Virus record (IMG/VR): IMGVR_UViG_3300020370_000004
Coordinates: 1-64,000 of that record
Direction: 5' to 3' (one strand)
Length of the DNA: 64,000 nt
Source of the DNA: a virus
Position 1 is the stretch's first letter; each line of letters opens with the position of its first letter. The notes under the pieces are model-generated. The model did not search any database. It saw only the letters and a list, made by a program, of their open reading frames with translations, and was not told the DNA's origin. Made by a program: the position numbers and the translations under genes. This document shows, one piece after another, positions 9,048 to 15,761 of the stretch.

Positions 9048-9077
9048 AAAAAAATACCCGAAAAATTTTTTCGGGTA
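9048..9077 (-). terminator. intrinsic terminator at the end of the accessory operon
   Basis: Read on the minus strand, a perfect inverted repeat TACCCGAAAAA / TTTTTCGGGTA (9055-9077) is followed by seven T residues (9048-9054). The plus-strand side has no T run, so it works for leftward transcription, ending messages 25 bases after the 115-residue gene. It is the only convincing hairpin-plus-T-run I see at a gene junction here. The 95-base gap 9007-9101 holds this terminator and the next promoter, and nothing else. Confidence 0.85.
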
Positions 9078-9101
9078 AAATGGAATCAAAAAGTGAATTT
9101 T

Positions 9102-9449
9102 CTATTCTGTCTGTGCCAGTAATTTTTTTATCTCCCCTTCAGTTGGTAGCTTTGCCATCCTCTCTACTGGTTTGGAGAACTTCAAATCATGTTTAGCATC
9201 GAATTGAAACTTGGTTCTGAGGTGTGTCTTATCTCTTTCGATTATCAAATGATAGTAATGACCATAGACATTCTCTGTGGTTCCTATTGATATAATAGTT
9301 CTACCATTATAAAAGTCTCCTACTTTATAGGGGCAAGTCTCCATAGTCCCATCAAACGGAATATGAAACTGTCTAGAATTTACATGCTCCTGTTGTCTGA
9401 GTTCACTTGACTTTCCTATCTCTGAAGCTTTATTCTGTCTTAGGGGCAT
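9102..9449 (-). CDS. uncharacterised 115-aa protein, last gene of the accessory operon
   Basis: Not recognised. It has a polar N-terminal 30 residues, then a compact beta-rich middle (VGDFYNGRTIISIGTTENVY, GHYYHLIIERDKTHLRTKF) and a short C-terminal helix (TEGEIKKLLAQTE). There are no membrane segments and only one Cys. The ATG at 9449 is supported by a strong purine-rich ribosome site (GGAAGGA, seven bases upstream) inside the preceding 63-residue gene, which it overlaps by 20 bases. It is the last gene before the terminator at 9048-9077. The middle could be a small SH3-like barrel, but I cannot show this. Confidence 0.7.
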   Translation of the reverse strand: MPLRQNKASEIGKSSELRQQEHVNSRQFHIPFDGTMETCPYKVGDFYNGRTIISIGTTENVYGHYYHLIIERDKTHLRTKFQFDAKHDLKFSKPVERMAKLPTEGEIKKLLAQTE

Positions 9450-9621
9450 CTGGTATTCCTTCCTCTGGTTTCTTGAGTGTCATATTTAATGCTTCTATTG
9501 CTCCTTCCAATCTCAGTACTTGGTCTTTACGAGTTGATAGTTGCTTTTCAAGTTCAACGATTGTTGCCTTTTGTTCTTTTAATTGATCGGTGAAGTCCTT
9601 CACCATTGTCTCAGCGTCCAT
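9430..9621 (-). CDS. small coiled-coil protein (63 aa)
   Basis: Unknown function. Residues about 8-50 form one heptad-rich helix (FTDQLKEQKATIVELEKQL, then VLRLEGAIEALNMTL), followed by an acidic, proline-containing tail. No Cys and no membrane segment. It is one of four similar small helical proteins in the window (also near 13859, 37001 and 39492). It has its own late-promoter-like octamer just upstream and overlaps the 115-residue gene by 20 bases. A scaffold, connector or chaperone role is possible but not shown. Confidence 0.7.
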   Translation of the reverse strand: MDAETMVKDFTDQLKEQKATIVELEKQLSTRKDQVLRLEGAIEALNMTLKKPEEGIPDAPKTE

Positions 9622-9642
9622 GTTTTAGAATGATAAGTGTAC

Positions 9643-9650
9643 TATTTAGT
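9643..9650 (-). promoter_or_regulatory. candidate late promoter (ACTAAATA) overlapping the oxygenase stop codon
   Basis: The minus strand reads CACTAAATAGTACACTTATC, in which the TAA stop of the oxygenase gene forms part of the octamer. The ATG of the 63-residue gene is 21 bases further on, leaving room for a short leader. Confidence 0.45.
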
Positions 9651-10356
9651 GCAGAAATGCATTGAAGGTTAGGCGGTTTGTATCCCATCCGTCCTGTACA
9701 AAGTACGGTGAGTGCCACATTCTACCTTCATATACTAGCAAAGAATTAAACTCATGTGGTTCCACATGATACCTTTCCCAGTCTTTAGATCTATATTGTG
9801 ATGGGTCAAAGTTAACAAAGGCACTCACTTTGTTAGCAAGTCTTGATGTTCGATAGTTCTTGTCAGATGAAACATACTCTTCTTGGAACTCTTTACTTTT
9901 CCAGAATGCAGTACCTGACTTAGTATCCATCAACTCCTCATCAAAGTTTAATGATAACACAGCAGCATAGTGAGTGTCATCTGTATGTGGTGCTAGACTG
10001 CACATACGACATTTCTCCTGTACCTCATACATTTGAAATGTGAAGTGGGAGAACTCTGGTTGGAGCATAATCTTCTTATCAGCTTCAAAGTAAGTTGCCA
10101 ATAAGAACTTGAAGTTAGGGTAGAACTGATTTGCTATGTGTCCTAACTTACAAACATAACCAGGTAGATTAGAGAATTGACCACTAACTGTATTGACATA
10201 ATCAGTTGCTAGTGCATATGCTCTGACCTGTTCTGGGTTCTTAAAGAAGTTTTTGATCTTAATGACCCTGTTCTTTGCACTCCCGATATGAAGTTGCTCA
10301 ACTTCCCAATCCTTTGGGTGATGAGTTTCCAACATTTTAGGATCTACTATCTTCAT
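9646..10356 (-). CDS. putative 2-oxoglutarate/Fe(II)-type oxygenase (DUF6445-like)
   Basis: This 236-residue protein has the pattern of the DUF6445-like branch of double-stranded beta-helix oxygenases. The metal-site candidates are His124 and Asp126 (LAPHTDDTHYAAVLSLN), then His215 (GRMWHSPYFV). Arg228 (TNRLTFNAFLH) is well placed to bind the co-substrate carboxylate. The Phe/Trp-rich strands (SGTAFWKSK) fit the fold. Two Cys residues (EKCRMCS) sit just before the HxD motif. Such enzymes hydroxylate or otherwise oxidise proteins, nucleotides or small molecules; the substrate here is unknown. The ATG overlaps the stop of a 25-residue upstream ORF as ATGA, so translation is probably coupled. 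Its neighbour upstream is a U32-like/methyltransferase fusion, which suggests a joint modification role (inference). Confidence 0.7.
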   Translation of the reverse strand: MKIVDPKMLETHHPKDWEVEQLHIGSAKNRVIKIKNFFKNPEQVRAYALATDYVNTVSGQFSNLPGYVCKLGHIANQFYPNFKFLLATYFEADKKIMLQPEFSHFTFQMYEVQEKCRMCSLAPHTDDTHYAAVLSLNFDEELMDTKSGTAFWKSKEFQEEYVSSDKNYRTSRLANKVSAFVNFDPSQYRSKDWERYHVEPHEFNSLLVYEGRMWHSPYFVQDGWDTNRLTFNAFLH

Positions 10357-10430
10357 TTTTTAAATACACCAAGTTGTCTTAGTAGGACAATAGTAAGCAC
10401 TGTCCAAAAAATTACATACCATGCACTCAT
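10353..10430 (-). CDS. 25-residue single-span membrane microprotein
   Basis: The 76-base gap between the fusion enzyme and the oxygenase contains one ORF that fills it. It starts two bases after the upstream stop (TAATTATGAG) and ends in an ATGA overlap with the oxygenase start. The peptide begins MSAWYVIFW, continues TVLTIVLL, then RQLGVFKK. That is one hydrophobic helix of about 17 residues with a basic C-terminal end, as in very small phage membrane peptides. No strong ribosome site is visible, so it would rely on coupling from upstream. Its exact fit between stop and start argues that it is real; its function is unknown. Confidence 0.55.
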   Translation of the reverse strand: MSAWYVIFWTVLTIVLLRQLGVFKK

Positions 10431-10432
10431 AA

Positions 10433-12190
10433 TTAATTACCGCTAATGTACTGTTTTACTGTGTCATCCTTTTCAAGTACCATTACATGAATACCATTCC
10501 ACCAATGGACTGGACTTTCAATAACACTACTTAGGATCTTTCTCTCAAGATAACATTTTAAGTTGTTCTCCTGAGCCCATGATACTGCTCCTTCCACAAC
10601 ACCATCAAAGTTAGCATCATCAACAATAAGAATAAACTTCTCATCGAGGAAAGGTAACAAATGATTTAAGTTGTTCATCTGTACCATCATATCATGATTT
10701 GCGTCATAAAACAAGATGTTGACTTTACTACCACCAAAGTCTTCTTCAGTTAGTTCCTCAACACTTGCTTTAACAAATGCAGCATTGCCATTCTCATACT
10801 TCTGCCAGTTGTTAACAAAGGTATCATAAGGATTACCACACTCAGTCCACATACCACGATCGACTATCGGTTTAACATTTGGTTCTGAGAAGTCATCAAC
10901 TCCAATACATTTTGCCTTATTGTTCATGGTAGCAGCAAAGAATGTACTACCAGTATAGGTACCAAGTTCAAGATATACTGCGTCATCATGTGAACAAAGA
11001 CTATTAAGGAAATGTCTTATCCTGTTTGATGATAGTCCTGGAATACTATATCCTTCTGGTTCAAAATTAGATGTCTGTGTGTTACCATCGTCTATTGCTT
11101 TCAACACTCTCTGAGTATAGTCATCAACAGTAGTAGGTCTTCCTTGTTTCTTGAGGTGTGCATCAACGACTGCTTCACAGTAGTTGCAGTCCCAACATTC
11201 AAAACCACATGTTTTTATCTTCTCTCTCCATAGAGCAATAGGACTATCTGGTATCTTAAGATCCTCCATGTACTCTTTAAAATCACCTGTGACAAGTTCA
11301 TGTTCAGATGCCCATGCTTCTATCATCTGCATAGACTCCATTAACTTCATGCCATTTTCCCTACCATGCATCTTGAATACATCTATGCCAAGGTCAAGGA
11401 ACTCTTCCCAATCCTCTCTCCATGGAGGTAAGTTAGCTGCCTTTAGTGCATGAGAGTTATCTTCTATATCCCATAGTGAACAAGAATGAGTACTGATAGG
11501 ATCATTGAAATACTGAGGAGTTTGTTCTGTCCTTGTATTATTGAAATGATAATGCTCATCCATCATAGAGCATCCACCCCAACAACCCTCATTTGCCAAT
11601 AGAGATAACTCTACTGGTTTACCAATCTCAGCACAATATTCTTTTGCTTTCTTTATCTTCTTTAATGCTTCCCTATCTCTCATCAAATCTCTATCAAGAT
11701 TGATGTAATGAAAACCTACTTTAGCAAGAGCAACTATCTCATTTGGTTTAGTGACATTCCTGAGTATTGTATTCTTGATTTTTAATTCTGGAAATTCTTT
11801 TTGAATTATACCTGTGCTAAGCCAACTAGTATGTGGAAGGGTAACTGTCTTAACACCTAGATCATATAACTGTCCAAAGTTCTTTACAAACAGATCCAGT
11901 TGTTCTATATCGGGTCTGACGTATATGTTATTGAAAGTAGCAGACAGTGGTATATTACCAGCATCTTCTGATATTGCTTTTGCATTATAATATAATTGCC
12001 TTACGTCACCTTGAAAGACATCACCCATTGAGTCTTGGGTGAATGGTGGCATTCGGCATGTAAAGTATAAGTCGTAAATATAATCTTTATATCTCTTCAA
12101 CCAAGGAACAAAAACGGTCTCTGCGTACTTGGAATCAATCTTAGGATTAATTGGAAGACTGAAGACGGATTTTCTCTTTCGGGATTTCAT
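10433..12190 (-). CDS. U32-like TIM-barrel / class I methyltransferase fusion protein
   Basis: A 585-residue two-part enzyme. Residues about 25-345 look like the U32 family (UbiU/UbiV, RlhA, TrhP-type barrels): LYFTCRMPPF, LGVKTVTLPH, LSLLANEGCWGGCSM and DLGIDVFKMHGRE. Cys203, Cys207 and Cys237, and a second set Cys328-x3-Cys332-x2-Cys335-x2-Cys338, could hold Fe-S clusters. Residues about 390-575 are a class I SAM methyltransferase (Methyltransf_24-like), with motif I VYLELGTYTGSTF, an acidic residue in IGVDDF, FYDANHD and LIVDDANFDG. U32 proteins do O2-independent hydroxylation or RNA-base modification, so a hydroxylase-then-methylase pair is conceivable (inference). It overlaps the previous gene by 44 bases. 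No clear ribosome site is visible; the alternative is that the N-terminal part is a diverged radical-SAM-type barrel. Confidence 0.65.
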   Translation of the reverse strand: MKSRKRKSVFSLPINPKIDSKYAETVFVPWLKRYKDYIYDLYFTCRMPPFTQDSMGDVFQGDVRQLYYNAKAISEDAGNIPLSATFNNIYVRPDIEQLDLFVKNFGQLYDLGVKTVTLPHTSWLSTGIIQKEFPELKIKNTILRNVTKPNEIVALAKVGFHYINLDRDLMRDREALKKIKKAKEYCAEIGKPVELSLLANEGCWGGCSMMDEHYHFNNTRTEQTPQYFNDPISTHSCSLWDIEDNSHALKAANLPPWREDWEEFLDLGIDVFKMHGRENGMKLMESMQMIEAWASEHELVTGDFKEYMEDLKIPDSPIALWREKIKTCGFECWDCNYCEAVVDAHLKKQGRPTTVDDYTQRVLKAIDDGNTQTSNFEPEGYSIPGLSSNRIRHFLNSLCSHDDAVYLELGTYTGSTFFAATMNNKAKCIGVDDFSEPNVKPIVDRGMWTECGNPYDTFVNNWQKYENGNAAFVKASVEELTEEDFGGSKVNILFYDANHDMMVQMNNLNHLLPFLDEKFILIVDDANFDGVVEGAVSWAQENNLKCYLERKILSSVIESPVHWWNGIHVMVLEKDDTVKQYISGN

Positions 12191-12950
12191 GTTTCACATC
12201 AGGAAGTTTTGGTACTTCGGGTACTAAGCGATCAGTTAATTCTGATCCATTAATTTGAGGGGGTGAGAACTTCTCACCATTGAGGAGTCCTTGAACTTGA
12301 CCTTCCATTTGGTTGGTCATGTTTTGAACACCTGCACTTATCAGAGCAGAGTGATGTACTGCACCTGACAATATATTTATTTGGTCTTGCTCAGGTAGAT
12401 TCATGATTGAATCCATGTTACCTCCACCAAGACGACCGAATGCAATTATATCACATGCAGCCTGTTTTGCCATTCTACTCTGCCAGTACTTCCTATCTTC
12501 TTCCTCATTGGTTTCAAGATAGTATTCAATACCTTTTTCAAAGTCTACTGTGTCTTCTAGCTCACTAATAAACACATCCATCTCTCGATGAACATGTTTA
12601 AGTTTCTCTACGAATAGAGATCTATCATAGTCTGACTTATCTATTTCTAGTTGTATTAACTCTTTTCCAATCTCATCTTCTTCAAGCTTGAGATCTCTTA
12701 CTAACATCCTTCTATTAATCTCATTTTTCTTGAGACTATACTCTACTTCCACACGAGTATTATCTCTCGTCTGAAGTTCGAGAAGTGCTTGTTGCACTTT
12801 TTTATAAGGAGTTATCTGTGATCCTACTACAAAATTTGTGTTCTGGTATTTCGATTGTCCACCCTCTAATTTGTAAGCAGCTTCAACCCAAGTCTTTTTA
12901 CTTCCTTCTAGGTTTCGCCTACAGAGTGCATCAGAATCCGAAAGTGCCAT
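12147..12950 (-). CDS. uncharacterised coiled-coil protein (267 aa)
   Basis: Not recognised. Residues about 55-165 are charged and helical (VEVEYSLKKNEINRRMLVRD, IGKELIQLEIDKSDYDRSL, then VDFEKGIEYYLETNEEEDRK), probably a long coiled coil. Residues 166-210 are a small less polar region (AACDIIAFGRLGGGNMDSI), and the C-terminal 60 residues are proline-rich and probably flexible. There is no signal peptide or membrane span. It overlaps both neighbours (20 bases with the 311-residue gene, 44 with the fusion enzyme), so all three are one translation unit. A structural adapter or chaperone is more likely than an enzyme, but this is a guess from composition. Confidence 0.7.
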   Translation of the reverse strand: MALSDSDALCRRNLEGSKKTWVEAAYKLEGGQSKYQNTNFVVGSQITPYKKVQQALLELQTRDNTRVEVEYSLKKNEINRRMLVRDLKLEEDEIGKELIQLEIDKSDYDRSLFVEKLKHVHREMDVFISELEDTVDFEKGIEYYLETNEEEDRKYWQSRMAKQAACDIIAFGRLGGGNMDSIMNLPEQDQINILSGAVHHSALISAGVQNMTNQMEGQVQGLLNGEKFSPPQINGSELTDRLVPEVPKLPDVKHEIPKEKIRLQSSN

Positions 12951-13866
12951 ATGCTAAATCTCCATCAAGTCGCTTTTCATTTTCATCAATTCGGCCAAGT
13001 TTTTGACCTTGCTTGATTGGCATACCAACATTCAAGTAGTCTTCGTACAAGATGTTCATATCCCACATATTATCACAGCCTTTAAACTGTGATCTGATTG
13101 CATGATATTTGCCCAATAAATTGGCGTAATCTAATAAGTATTTATCATGGTTTTTGAGAACTCTTTTTACGAGTTCTGCTTTTTGCATACCTCTTGTCAT
13201 GCATAATATATCTAGGAAAGGAGTTTTAGCTTCCTCACTCTCCTTGTATTTTCTTGCTTCTTCAAGTTGGTATACCCAACTCTCAGACTCTACGTCACAG
13301 CAGTTCTTAAAGTTCTTGAACCTAAGATCAAACTCATGTTCAATAACTAAGATTGCTTGCTTCTTCATGAACTGTACAGCAAGATTTATATGTTCAGGTA
13401 CAGTCTTTTTCTTTACCTTCTCATAGTCCATGGATCCATCATCTTGCATCACAGCTTCATAATCTTTGAAGTGTGATCTTATCTCACCTTGGAACTTAAC
13501 TCCAGTAGTGAATTCTTTTTCATCAAGTTCAACATACCTTCTGAACGTAGACTTAATAGTCTCGAACACAAGTTTATTCATCTTGATAGTTGATACATTA
13601 TAAAAATTGAACAACGTAAAGTATGTTGTCTCATGAGCTTTAATACCTGCAGTTCTAAGAGCATCTTCATGGATCATCATATAAATGAAACCCTCTTTGA
13701 TAAGCTCTTTATCTTTTATAAACTTCTTAGTCTCAAGTTCTAATGGATGCTGAGGTTCATATTTCGGACGTAGAAAATCCTCATCCTCAATTAGATGTTG
13801 TGGAATTCTTTTCTTCCATTCAACCTCAAATTGTTTTTCTTCTATGTAAAGTTTGTTATCAGGCAT
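12931..13866 (-). CDS. uncharacterised helical protein (311 aa)
   Basis: Not recognised. A mostly alpha-helical, charged soluble protein, with a short beta-like stretch near residues 80-95 (TYFTLFNFYNVSTIKM). Notable segments are FIYMMIHEDALRTAGIKAHE, a Lys-rich EKVKKKTVPEH and a Cys pair (NFKNCCDVES). The C-terminal third contains YHAIRSQFKGCDNMWDMN. No catalytic signature is evident. Its ATG overlaps the stop of the upstream 51-residue gene by eight bases, and its end overlaps the next gene by 20. It and the 267-residue protein always read as a pair here and may form a complex (inference). Confidence 0.7.
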   Translation of the reverse strand: MPDNKLYIEEKQFEVEWKKRIPQHLIEDEDFLRPKYEPQHPLELETKKFIKDKELIKEGFIYMMIHEDALRTAGIKAHETTYFTLFNFYNVSTIKMNKLVFETIKSTFRRYVELDEKEFTTGVKFQGEIRSHFKDYEAVMQDDGSMDYEKVKKKTVPEHINLAVQFMKKQAILVIEHEFDLRFKNFKNCCDVESESWVYQLEEARKYKESEEAKTPFLDILCMTRGMQKAELVKRVLKNHDKYLLDYANLLGKYHAIRSQFKGCDNMWDMNILYEDYLNVGMPIKQGQKLGRIDENEKRLDGDLAYGTFGF

Positions 13867-14014
13867 TTTCTAAAGCTGTGATCCTATCCTTCATGGCAGT
13901 TATTTCTGCCTTAAGGTTTTCAATGGTGACATCCTGTTGATCTTGCTTTACCTTTGATGCAAGATCAGTGTTGAACATCATCTTCCTTGCTTCTCCTGTG
14001 TGTTGTTCGCTCAT
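13859..14014 (-). CDS. small coiled-coil protein (51 aa)
   Basis: Unknown function. I take the ATG at 14014 (MSEQHTGEARKMMFNTDL), which overlaps the preceding stop as TAATG. A longer reading from 14062 would add 16 residues inside the upstream gene. The C-terminal half is one heptad helix (VTIENLKAEITAMKDRITAL), similar in style to the other small coiled-coil proteins here. It links the host-recognition genes to the accessory operon without a gap. Confidence 0.65.
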   Translation of the reverse strand: MSEQHTGEARKMMFNTDLASKVKQDQQDVTIENLKAEITAMKDRITALENA

Positions 14015-15384
14015 TACTGATACCTCAATCCTGTTACTGCAAACGCACCAGTGAAACAACATCCAGAGGACTGTCCTTGGTGACCCTTAGGTTCTGCTTT
14101 AAATCCTAATACTACATCAGCATCAGTAGCATGGAAACGTTTCCATGTTCTATTGTTCTGATAGTTACCTGTACCAGAAGCATAGTTACCTAAGCAATAA
14201 CCCCAGTCCTGACCCATTGCCATGTTCTCTTCACCAGATGCAATGTCTGCTTGGTTGAACTGTCCACCAATTGCTGTATTATTAGTATCGTTAAATTTAA
14301 GCCATGGCATTGTAACGTTGTTACTATTACCATGATAGCAGAAACCCCACTTAGTTGACAAGTTCTTCTTCCATCCGTTACCACTCCATCCACTTAAGGA
14401 GTAAGAGTTAACAGACTCATTACTGAATTCAATATAACAACGGCTACCTGTGTCTCCAAATAGATGGCATCTGTACTCTCCCTCAGATCCAGTAGCACCT
14501 GAGTTACTGAAACCACCACCAAGACGAGTACACATCTCAGTGATAAAGTTCATTCTCTGAACAGATCCAGGACCACCACCTGCGGTGTATCCTCTTTGAG
14601 TTGTTTGTCCTGATGCAGAACCTGGGTCATCAGTACCATCCCAAGTATCCATTGAAGCACCAATACTATCTGGAGTGGTGTTGTATGCATCACCATGACC
14701 AGGAGTTCCGTTAGGACCAAATGTTCTGTTAGTTCCTGTATGGAGGTTAACACTAGACACTGAAGAACCACTACCACCGTAGGAGTTTACAGTACCATAG
14801 ACATATCCATTAAAGTCTCCGAAGTTACCATCAACATATGATGCTGCTCTGTCTAACTGGTCTCCACGAGAGATTGTAATATCTGTTGCGTTATAACACT
14901 GGTTAACAGATCTCCATGGGTTTGATCCTCTGTAACCACCAACTAAGAATGAATGTGTGAATATACTTCTATATCTAAACTGTGATCCGACTGTTATATT
15001 ATACTGAGAACCATTGTAATCATACCAACTACCTTCTCCTGAATATGGAAGATAGTCTCCTGAAGCAACAGTTGGGTTTTGACCACCTGCACCAGTAGTT
15101 GTGGTTGGATATGAATTATAATAACCAAAGTTATTATTACCACCCACATCACCTTCCGAAGCAAGAGTGGTTCCCCAGAAAGCATTCTTACCATCAGACA
15201 TTAGGATACCACCCGCAGTCTTAGGACTCTGACTAGGTAATGTTTCAAACAGAACACCGTTCTGCAACAGGTCTCCAGTAAAATTTATATTACCAGAAAC
15301 AGAAATGTTCTTGGGAATAGAAATTGTAGCTCCACCTGAGGTCAGAGTATTCAGTTGTGTTGTGCCAACATTAACCTGAGACAT
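14014..15384 (-). CDS. probable fibre-tip / receptor-binding structural protein (456 aa)
   Basis: Residues 1-70 read like a fibre stem (SVSGNINFTGDLLQNGVLFE, then KTAGGILMSDGKNAFWG). The rest is a globular beta-rich domain unusually rich in Gly, Ser, Asn, Tyr and Cys, for example LGGGFSNSGATGSEGEYRCH and KWGFCYHGNSNNVTMPW, ending SSGCCFTGAFAVTGLRYQ. About nine Cys residues lie in this part, several near others, so surface disulfides are possible. The family is not recognised. Its place just downstream of a glycine-rich adhesin and a possible chaperone, and after the largest fibre gene, fits a host-recognition role (inference). The start is supported by GGAG seven bases upstream, laid over the previous stop. 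Confidence 0.65.
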   Translation of the reverse strand: MSQVNVGTTQLNTLTSGGATISIPKNISVSGNINFTGDLLQNGVLFETLPSQSPKTAGGILMSDGKNAFWGTTLASEGDVGGNNNFGYYNSYPTTTTGAGGQNPTVASGDYLPYSGEGSWYDYNGSQYNITVGSQFRYRSIFTHSFLVGGYRGSNPWRSVNQCYNATDITISRGDQLDRAASYVDGNFGDFNGYVYGTVNSYGGSGSSVSSVNLHTGTNRTFGPNGTPGHGDAYNTTPDSIGASMDTWDGTDDPGSASGQTTQRGYTAGGGPGSVQRMNFITEMCTRLGGGFSNSGATGSEGEYRCHLFGDTGSRCYIEFSNESVNSYSLSGWSGNGWKKNLSTKWGFCYHGNSNNVTMPWLKFNDTNNTAIGGQFNQADIASGEENMAMGQDWGYCLGNYASGTGNYQNNRTWKRFHATDADVVLGFKAEPKGHQGQSSGCCFTGAFAVTGLRYQ

Positions 15385-15387
15385 TCT

Positions 15388-15756
15388 TTACTCCGTTTTC
15401 GGGATTGAATCTTTAATATTTTTTATTGCTTTATAGAACTTACTCTTACCTTGGATATCACCAAACACACCAGCATGGATATCATCCCATAGTAATGCTA
15501 GTTCTCCTTCCACGCTAATTTCAGCATAAGCATTTTCTCTCTGAATGTCCCAACCACCTTCTTCATATACCACACGTTCGACTTTCTGGGTATCAGGATT
15601 CCATTTGAAGTCGGGAGGGTTAGTACCTTCTTCCATGACCCAATCGTCAGGGATGTCTACCCATTTAAAATCTTCGTGACATTCAAAGCACTCTTCTTCT
15701 TCTACCACAAACTGTATGGTACTATTTGTTGCTCTGTCTACTAATGCGAAACTCAT
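15388..15756 (-). CDS. possible tail-fibre assembly chaperone-like protein (122 aa)
   Basis: A small acidic soluble protein. The N-terminal half is beta-like and very acidic with two Cys (VVEEEECFECHEDFKW). The C-terminal half is a helix pair (EGELALLWDDIHAGVF, then SKFYKAIKNIKDSIPK). The LLWDDIHAG ... FYKAIKNIKD pattern resembles the C-terminal part of small proteins encoded beside phage tail-fibre genes, some of which are assembly chaperones. I cannot confirm the family. It lies between the glycine-rich adhesin and the Cys-rich tip protein with five and three bases of spacing, which fits a helper for one of them. Confidence 0.55.
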   Translation of the reverse strand: MSFALVDRATNSTIQFVVEEEECFECHEDFKWVDIPDDWVMEEGTNPPDFKWNPDTQKVERVVYEEGGWDIQRENAYAEISVEGELALLWDDIHAGVFGDIQGKSKFYKAIKNIKDSIPKTE

Positions 15757-15761
15757 AATCT

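Noticed and set aside
10357-10432. Terminator or promoter in the 76-base gap before the oxygenase
   Set aside because: No hairpin with a T run and no good late octamer; the gap is better explained by the 25-residue ORF.
12355-12385. AATAAATA-like match inside the 267-residue gene as a promoter
   Set aside because: It lies in the middle of a gene, far from any downstream start, with poor consensus; AT-rich coding sequence gives such matches by chance.
14014-15384. Diversity-generating retroelement variable region in the Cys-rich tip protein
   Set aside because: The C-terminal part has no typical variable/template repeat pair, and no reverse transcriptase or accessory gene is in the window.
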